This document shows positions 48,320-64,000 of a stretch of 64,000 nucleotides of DNA, in pieces (positions within the stretch are counted from its first letter, which is position 1; every line of letters begins with the position of its first letter). Position numbers and translations under genes: made by a program. The stretch is from Schistosoma mansoni (taxonomy: Eukaryota > Platyhelminthes > Trematoda > Strigeidida > Schistosomatidae), in the NCBI RefSeq assembly GCF_000237925.1, contig NW_017386086.1, forward strand, positions 248,001-312,000, read 5' to 3'. The notes under the pieces were generated by a model. The model was not told where the DNA came from and searched no databases. It saw only the letters and a list, made by a program, of their open reading frames with translations.

Positions 48320-49315
48320 TTAAATCACTAGCATGGTCATTATTAATGTATCCTGTGTCTGAAACAGATCACTGTAAAGAGTAGAGGAGTAAAAAGTATA
48401 TTCAAAAAATTGGGATAGCACACACACTGACACAGTTATGGGACACATGATGAATGAGCACCATTTGTGTGATAGTCATGTTTAAAAAAAGTTACAATAC
48501 TCATTGACAAACAGCTTAATAAAGACAACCCCACCAAGGTCAGACTAACTCAGTGTAGCGGGCGATAAAAAGTACAGTTCAATTGTTCACTTGTTTAGCC
48601 ATACCCTACAAAGAGCAAAGATTTGTGTATTTCTTTCAGGTGCATCCATAATTGGCCCCCATGCGATTGATTGGAATTAATCTGAAAGCAGGCTCACAGT
48701 TATGAATTCAAGTATTTATCCAATTAGGCGTGCAACCAATTTGTTTATAATTCATTCCGGACAAATATTTCCTTATGAGATATTAATAGGTTTGTATACC
48801 TCTTCGTCGTGAGCTCTTATAAGAAAAATAAGAAGTTGTTTAAGAAATAGCACGTTCTGAAACCCGAATAAGCGAACACTAATACGGTGGAGCTGATTGC
48901 AAGCTTACTAAACAGAAAAGAGTTAAAATACAAATCAGGCAAATATTTCCTGACGACAACCTGTGGCCTAGTTGAAAATAAGATAGACAAATATAAAAGA
49001 AATTTCTATACTGACTGTGACATTGTACTCGTAAATGAGATCTATAATACATTGGATAACAAATCTCTTATAACTGCGAAAGTAGTTCTTGAAACAAAAG
49101 GAGACTGAGATTCGTGAGACACAAAACAAGCAAAAACTAAAGTCAGAGGCAGATTTTATTCCACCCTTTGATGGCATGACAACCAGTTTATTTACACTTG
49201 ATTGATCACTGGACGGTGACCAATGTCATGTATGTCAATTCCTTCTTAGTGCAGATCGAGTCTTATTGACCAAGTTGAGATGTTTCCACCGGTCTAGGTG
49301 ACTCTACATTGCGTG
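48320..49315. other. no gene recognised
   Basis: AT-rich. A 73-codon frame at 48887-49108, opening with GTG (ELIASLLNRKELKYKSGKYF), has no recognisable domain and no splice context that I trust. I leave it uncalled. Confidence 0.35.
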
Positions 49316-49319
49316 AACT

Positions 49320-49505
49320 ATGTTGAGATAAGATTGTAGTTAGAGGTGGTCAACAGGAAACCCTGAACCTAGGTTTCGTGCTACTTGGCAGTCATCAGAA
49401 AGGTGTACCTGTAATCTTGAGATAACTGATGCTTCCAGATGGATTCGATCCCGTGTCACCCAACTCCACAGTCAGAGACGTTGCCACTGAGCTATCCGGG
49501 CAGCT
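49320..49505 (-). mobile_element. tRNA-derived SINE, family 2
   Basis: On the minus strand: A box TAGCTCAGTGG (49484-49494), B box GGATCGAATCC (49441-49451), then the block aagattacaggtacac, the tail gaaacctaggttcagg, and a 3' part running to 49320. The tail recurs in the opposite orientation right of the gap (49889-49950), so two copies face each other across it. Confidence 0.75.
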
Positions 49506-49688
49506 ACTGACCTCCTGTAGGAATGAGATGTATTTATAATTGGTTGATAGGGTAAAAAAAGGATAAAATATAAAGAAAGAGAGAGGAAAGTAGAGTAAAA
49601 GAGGCTGATAGGAACATTGCAACGTGATCGATAGGAAAAAATATACAAAAAGAAGGACCTGATATACAGACAATTGGTCACCGTCCCA

Positions 49689-49888
49689 NNNNNNNNNNNN
49701 NNNNNNNNNNNNNNNNNNNNNNNNNNNNNNNNNNNNNNNNNNNNNNNNNNNNNNNNNNNNNNNNNNNNNNNNNNNNNNNNNNNNNNNNNNNNNNNNNNNN
49801 NNNNNNNNNNNNNNNNNNNNNNNNNNNNNNNNNNNNNNNNNNNNNNNNNNNNNNNNNNNNNNNNNNNNNNNNNNNNNNNNNNNNNNNN
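49689..49888. other. assembly gap (200 N)
   Basis: Exactly 200 N, probably a placeholder length. The flanks carry inverted SINE family 2 ends, a structure that commonly breaks assembly. Confidence 0.99.
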
Positions 49889-49960
49889 CGAAACCTAGGT
49901 TCAGGGTTTCCTGTTGACTTCCTTCAACCACAATCTTATCACAACTACTTTAATTAGATA
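49889..49960 (+). mobile_element. SINE family 2, 3' end
   Basis: Reverse complement of 49320-49380 (gaaacctaggttcagg, then the ttatcacaac end). The promoter part of this copy is lost in the gap. Confidence 0.7.
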
Positions 49961-50700
49961 CACTCACTTTTATATACTGATTTTAGTAACATTGGATGAT
50001 TAGTAAAGAATGACATACACTCAAAATAAGTGGGCTTTACACAGAATAAACTGAAAACTGCTACGTATAAAAAAGAATGAACTTCACAGTAAATTGATAC
50101 AAGGATTATTATACTGGATAAATGCCATACTAAGATAAAATAAATAATATGCCGAAAATTTGAACAAAAAAATCACTGAACAAGAATCACACTGAGTTAA
50201 ACATATAGTCTCGCCTTTTAATGCTATCGTAACAGAGATTATATTTTCTAAAATTTTATCATCCAGTTTTTATCGACCATGAATGTGATTCGTCGACTGA
50301 TATAACAAAGCTAGATAAAATAATGACAAATAAATTTGACTGACTAATTAAATCAAAATACGAATGATACAAACTGTGTTAACACTAATTACAGGTTATG
50401 AAAATCATTCAATTAGTCATTTATATGTTTGTGTCTCAGTAGCTAATTGTCAGGAAGTGTTGTGCTAAAATAAATTCACATTTCAACAACCAATTGAAAA
50501 TGTTGGTATTCTATACATTTATGATTAAATAAAATTTGGTCCATTTGATTTTAATACTTTTTTTTTCATATCATGCCTTTGTCAAGTTTGAAATAAATGA
50601 AACGGGGTTGAGCCAGAAATTATTCTTTAAAAAACTGAGAATAAAAGTTCATTCTTAATCTATATTATCATTGTAATTATCACCATCACTTATTATTATT
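49961..50700. other. no gene seen
   Basis: AT-rich intergenic DNA without recognisable domains or repeats. Confidence 0.4.
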
Positions 50701-50704
50701 GTTA

Positions 50705-51160
50705 TAAGCAAAGATGGATAGTGACTAGCAGTAGAATCCAGGACACACGTTTCGTTCTATTTGGGACTCGTCAGCTGGATGTACCTACATCTCAGAGTTG
50801 ATGTTCACTCTGGGACTCGAACCCAGTATCATTCGCTTCAAACACCATCGCGTTATCCACTCAGCTACTCAGTCCTGATAGTCACTTGCTTGTGCAATGG
50901 GGTGAAGTTTAAATTCACTTGGTATTTTTGGTTTGAATCTTCCCATTGATGTTTAGGACTGCAATTGATCAGTCTCTTATTGGCATATGTGCATACTATG
51001 CGTCCTGGATTCCACTGCTAGCCACTATCCATCTTTGCTTATAGTACTTGTGAATTGAGGTTATATACACAGTATGCACATATGCCAATAAGAGAGTGAT
51101 CAATTTCAGTCCTAAACATCAATGGGAAGATTCAAACAAACAATACCGAGTGAAATTATT
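50705..51160. mobile_element. Sm-alpha-like hammerhead SINE, fold-back composite
   Basis: 50705-51003 is minus orientation: ribozyme, B box, A box, then the upstream part of the unit. Near 51003 it switches to plus orientation, starting at gtcCTGGATTCC, the bases around the ribozyme cleavage site, and runs to 51160 through the downstream spacer. The outer arms (about 50930-51000 and 51080-51160) are inverted repeats. Confidence 0.85.
50730..50790 (-). ncRNA. hammerhead ribozyme, intact core
   Basis: Minus strand: CTGACGA (50774-50768), GAAA (50753-50750), and GTC with cleavage between 50742 and 50741. Helix I is CATCCAG/CTGGATT. Helix II has one mismatch (GTCC with GAAC). Helix III is ACGT/GTGT with wobble pairs. 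Of the copies here, this one has all the invariant core bases and a paired helix I. Confidence 0.78.
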
Positions 51161-51835
51161 ATTATTATCAATATTATTTGAGTATCATTGATACATGGAT
51201 TTTTCAAATGCACACCATTGTGACATAAATGAACTCCATACTTTAGGAGAATAATAGAATTATACATTGATGATTGTTATTATTTCATATTTTAATAAAA
51301 AAATTTACACATAACTGACATTATTGTTGATAACTGATTGATTCATATGAAAATGTTATGAAGATTCATTGTGTCCTTATTAATCCTATTCATTTTAAAT
51401 GAATATATAAAGATACATCCATCTTTATGTATACCATATACACATAAATTGTCTACATGTTATCAATATATTCTTAATGTTTTCAATGATATGTATACAT
51501 TATGATTAACTAGATACACGCACTCTTTTTATATTTGCATGCATCTTTTTTTTATTTATAAAAACCTGTAAACTTTATATTATTTTATTAGAATAAATAA
51601 TTTGAATTCTTTAGAATTGAATACTTTATATTTATCAGAAATTTATTTTGTTTATAGTGAAAAGAATGAGAAGAGAGAAAAAAACATAAATAAATAAATA
51701 AAGAAAGGTAACAGTTTATGATATACAAGATGAAAAAGTTGAACATCTTATTTTCACCTCAATCGTAATTTTCTACTTTTTATATAAAGAAAGATGATAT
51801 GACATATTTAATGAATAAATACATCTGGTCAGGTG

Positions 51836-51870
<35 letters not shown>

Positions 51871-52980
51871 GGAGGGAGTGAGAGAGAGAGAACATGATAT
51901 GAACAATACTCAAATAATTTAAATTTATCCAATAGAAATTCAAGTTACAAAAACAAATCAATCAACATGTATCTCCACAAAACCTCTTCTGATTGGGTCT
52001 TTTTTTCTCAAAAAAAAGTCAAATCATAACAAAGTTAATTATTCAATTACATTAAGAATAAATAAAATTTATAATATTTTTTTAATTATAATTTATTTTT
52101 ATTTTAATAAAATATTCGTTATTGTTTATGATTCACACGCTATTTTTGAATTTGAAATAAAGAAAAAGAAAAAAAAGAAAGTTCGTCTATTTAAAAGTGA
52201 TTTACATGACAAAAATTAAATAGTATCGACGCCACTATTTCATTTTAGTTTCGGACTTATACATCATACTCAAACAATATCAATGGATTATTAAATCACT
52301 TTTGAATCATACATATAATCGAGCAATATTATCTTCATCTAGATAGTTGTTAGGCTTTACTCTAATACACATGAGTACTTATGTAGTTATATGAAAAAAA
52401 TATTAGACTAGTCAATGCAATTTATGAGTCAGTGATCACAACAATACAATAGATTGTATAACTACAAATAATTGGTGAAGAGTACAAACTGATAGTGAGA
52501 AGACAGGTGAATAATAATACAAAGTCTCTACAAGACACCCTTCATAAAGAAAATTGATTGTTTAAATTAAAACAGATTATGATAATCTATACATGTATAT
52601 TTGGATGAATGTCAATAATTAATAAACAAATTAAAATTGAGATAGTTTAGGGATCCAACTTCTGAAAAGTATTTTATAGCTCAAGAAACTTCATCAGTAT
52701 ATTATATACTACGTTGATGAAGATATTAGCTAATTAGTTTTGTATTTAAACAATTATGGAAGTTGGTGTCAGGCTATACAGATCGCCAACAAACATGTAA
52801 CTGTGTGTTTGTTATTTTATGTTCATTAGGTATTAGCTTCAGAACTAATTTCAGAAATTAATTTTGGAATGTTGCGATTTTCAGAATGAACTACATCAAC
52901 GATCTACCATTAACTTACTGCTGACATTGAATATAAATCATTCTATATCACTTAATTTATTGAATGATGTTTTTATCCGA
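51161..52980. other. no gene seen; AT and GA microsatellites
   Basis: AT-rich sequence. 51836-51850 is (AT)n and 51851-51890 a (GA)n run. No coding domain recognised. Confidence 0.45.
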
Positions 52981-52984
52981 CTTG

Positions 52985-53045
52985 AAAGTTCCAAGTTTTG
53001 TCTTGCATGAGCCTATGGATACATACACTTTTGACGAGTCCCAAA
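52985..53045 (+). repeat. worn hammerhead-like remnant
   Basis: Contains ttttGACGAGtcccaaactcgaa followed by GAAA, the same order as the repeat ribozyme, but the first core bases and helices are lost. A similar variant lies at 56815. Confidence 0.3.
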
Positions 53046-53202
53046 CTCGAAGAAAACTACCATTTAATGCCCTAAGATTCTCAGTAGATTTTCTAGTTCA
53101 TTTTAATTTTTCTGAACAACTATTTTTGAACTAAACAAAAGATCCTACATGAAAAAGCTCGACCAAATCATTTTTATATTTGTTGAAGAATAAATTTTAC
53201 TG

Positions 53203-53610
53203 ACTGACCAGTTGCAGTCCTAACACATCGATGGGAAGATTCAAACAAACAATGCTAAATGAATTTAAACTTCACCCCATCACACAAGCAAGTGGCTATT
53301 AGGACTCAGTGGCCGAGTGGATAACGCGATGGTGTTTGAAGCGAACGATACTGGGTTCGAGTCCCAGAGTGAACATCAACTCTGAGATGTAGGTACATCC
53401 AGCCGACGAGTCCCAAATAGAACGAAACGTGTGTCCTGTATCCCACTACTAGCCACTATCCATCTTTGCTTACCATGCTTGTGAATTTAGGCTATATCAA
53501 GGCAATACGCACAGTATGCACATATGCCAATTTGAGACTGACCATTTGCAGTCCTAACACATCGATGAGAAGATTCAAACAAACAATACTAAATGAATTT
53601 AGAATAAATT
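53203..53610 (+). mobile_element. Sm-alpha-like unit, 1.2 tandem copies (334-bp period)
   Basis: The motif actgacca begins at 53203 and again at 53537, giving a period of 334 bp with downstream sequence matching (gcagtcctaacacatcgatg). One unit holds the A box TGGCCGAGTGG, the B box GGTTCGAGTCC and the ribozyme. This size and content match the published 330-335-bp Sm-alpha hammerhead satellite and retroposon of schistosomes. Confidence 0.88.
53392..53450 (+). ncRNA. hammerhead ribozyme, core variant U4 to C
   Basis: The core reads CCGACGA (53403-53409) where the consensus is CUGANGA. GAAA and GTC (ending 53435) are kept. Helix I CATCCAG/CTGTAT has mismatches. The change at the conserved position 4 is expected to impair cleavage. 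Confidence 0.7.
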
Positions 53611-54204
53611 TTACTGTTTGCTATTTTAATGTTTATTAATTAAATTTCACAGTTTTACATCTTGATTAATTATTCATTTGAGAATGTCGGTTTTGATATT
53701 CAACCTAATTGATTTATGTTTAATAAGTTTGAACGTTACATAATTCGTTTACATAGGCTGGTTAGACAATACGGTTGTCCACACGAAAATATGTAGAGGA
53801 AGATTTAAATCAATACGCTCAATGACTCAAATTCAACTGTTCTAATCAATGAGATACCTCTCTACAAACCAGTTGTTCATTAATCTAACTACAAACTTAA
53901 TGTTTCTGTTTTGATTCAAAATCAAGTTGATTTTACCAGTTAGTTTTAGTTACCCATTAATGATAATTAGGATTAGGATTGATCAGTTATTGGTGTCATA
54001 TGTGAATCCTGAGCTGATTGTCTAGATTTAGCCATTACTTCATAAGTGATAGTTACAAGTTCTTAATATCTTAGGACACATTGAACAAATGATGATCCTG
54101 ACTACTTAGCTAAGTAGATAAACCATCAACATTTTAAACGAAAGTTACTAGGTTTGAATCCATAAGACACAAATATGTTTTTTTTCAAGTAAATGATCAT
54201 AAAT

Positions 54205-54234
54205 TTTATTATTTTAATAAAACTTTAATTTATT
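54205..54234 (-). terminator. poly-A signals of the forkhead gene
   Basis: Minus-strand AATAAA occurs at about 54234-54229, 19 bases past the stop, with a further ATAAAA-rich stretch after it. This would give a very short 3' UTR. Confidence 0.35.
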
Positions 54235-54252
54235 ATTTAAGTAATATATACA

Positions 54253-63527
<9,275 letters not shown>

Positions 63528-64000
63528 ATCTTGTGTTTTAAATAACCTGATTGTAAAATGTGTTACTTAATTTTGGGCAGATAGTGGAATGTCGTCAAAA
63601 AAATTCTCCGTTGATAAATCATCTAGTCAATTGTTTTGTCTTCATTAGGAAAAGTTCATTAAGAAAAATCTAGTTTAACATAAATCTTAATAAAAATCGG
63701 TACAATAGTTGTATCAAACACTGGTTGTAAAATGTTACTACTGATCTGTCCAATCAAAATATTATTTTAGATTTGAAATTTTAATCATCCAATAGACAAA
63801 CTGCCGTACAGTTGACCAATCAAAATATACAGTCGAAATATAGTCGAAAAAAATGAGACCAAAGGGGAATTGAAGTTAGTAAAGCTGAACAGAAGCGTTC
63901 ATATGGTCAATCAATTTGTACTAATAATAACTTTAATTTTTGGGATTAAAAATGTAATTATGACTCCGTATTAACACTCAGACTTCAAATAGTGAGGATA
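63528..64000. promoter_or_regulatory. upstream region of the forkhead gene with CCAAT repeats
   Basis: CCAATCAAAATA occurs twice as an exact direct repeat (63750-63761 and 63816-63827), with another CCAAT at 63789. Such boxes can bind NF-Y in either orientation, but their role here is inferred from position only. Confidence 0.3.

Noticed and set aside
48887-49108. 73-codon open frame (ELIASLLNRKELKYKS)
   Set aside because: It opens with GTG, has no recognisable domain, and sits in AT-rich intergenic sequence where frames of this length arise by chance.
49320-49960. DNA transposon with about 60-bp terminal inverted repeats around the gap
   Set aside because: The repeats are the 3' ends of tRNA-derived SINEs, since the same tail follows an A/B-box promoter here and in the plus copy at 28.6 kb.

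Overview
The window looks like a blood fluke (Schistosoma) nuclear chromosome. It is AT-rich, with small 5' introns and large later introns. It carries RTE-clade and CR1-clade LINEs of the kinds known from schistosomes, a Ty3/gypsy element, and many copies of a repeat with a tRNA-like Pol III promoter plus a hammerhead ribozyme. One stretch shows this last repeat with a 334-bp period, which matches the published schistosome Sm-alpha hammerhead satellite. The species cannot be fixed from this sequence alone. Two runs of 200 N (49689-49888 and 61740-61939) are assembly gaps.

Layout. 1-3400 is the 3' part of a gypsy-type LTR retrotransposon (RT, RNase H, integrase, then a probable 3' LTR). 3400-7000 is a decayed CR1-like LINE. 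7350-10800 is a patchwork of RTE LINE fragments on both strands, a short RTE derivative and a tRNA-Lys-derived segment. 12044-41081 (+) is a host gene read here as MED15 (Mediator subunit 15). I reconstruct thirteen exons in a consistent reading phase, giving about 1111 residues: a KIX-like N-terminus, a Gln/Ser/Thr-rich middle and a conserved C-terminal region. Its introns are full of mobile DNA. 41100-44390 holds an RTE fragment, a possible solo LTR and worn SINE pieces. 44390-48310 (+) is a nearly full-length RTE LINE with a few disabling changes. 48310-54250 is non-coding, with two tRNA-derived SINE families. 54253-63527 (-) is a forkhead transcription factor gene of three exons (864 residues), whose DNA-binding domain is split by a 3.3-kb intron. 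The two host genes converge: MED15 reads rightward and the forkhead gene leftward.

The repeats are the most interesting part. (1) The hammerhead repeat repeatedly occurs as head-to-head fold-back composites, and one junction lies within a few bases of the predicted self-cleavage site. (2) Three hammerhead copies share the same change at an essential core position, while another copy keeps an intact core. (3) Several roughly 0.5-kb elements consist of the 5' UTR of the RTE LINE joined directly to its 3' tail, which looks like a non-autonomous deletion derivative. (4) A GC-rich 549-bp insertion flanked by a perfect 10-bp duplication sits in MED15 intron 4. (5) A perfect 43-bp inverted repeat encloses a 51-bp loop. 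Both assembly gaps adjoin inverted SINE pairs.
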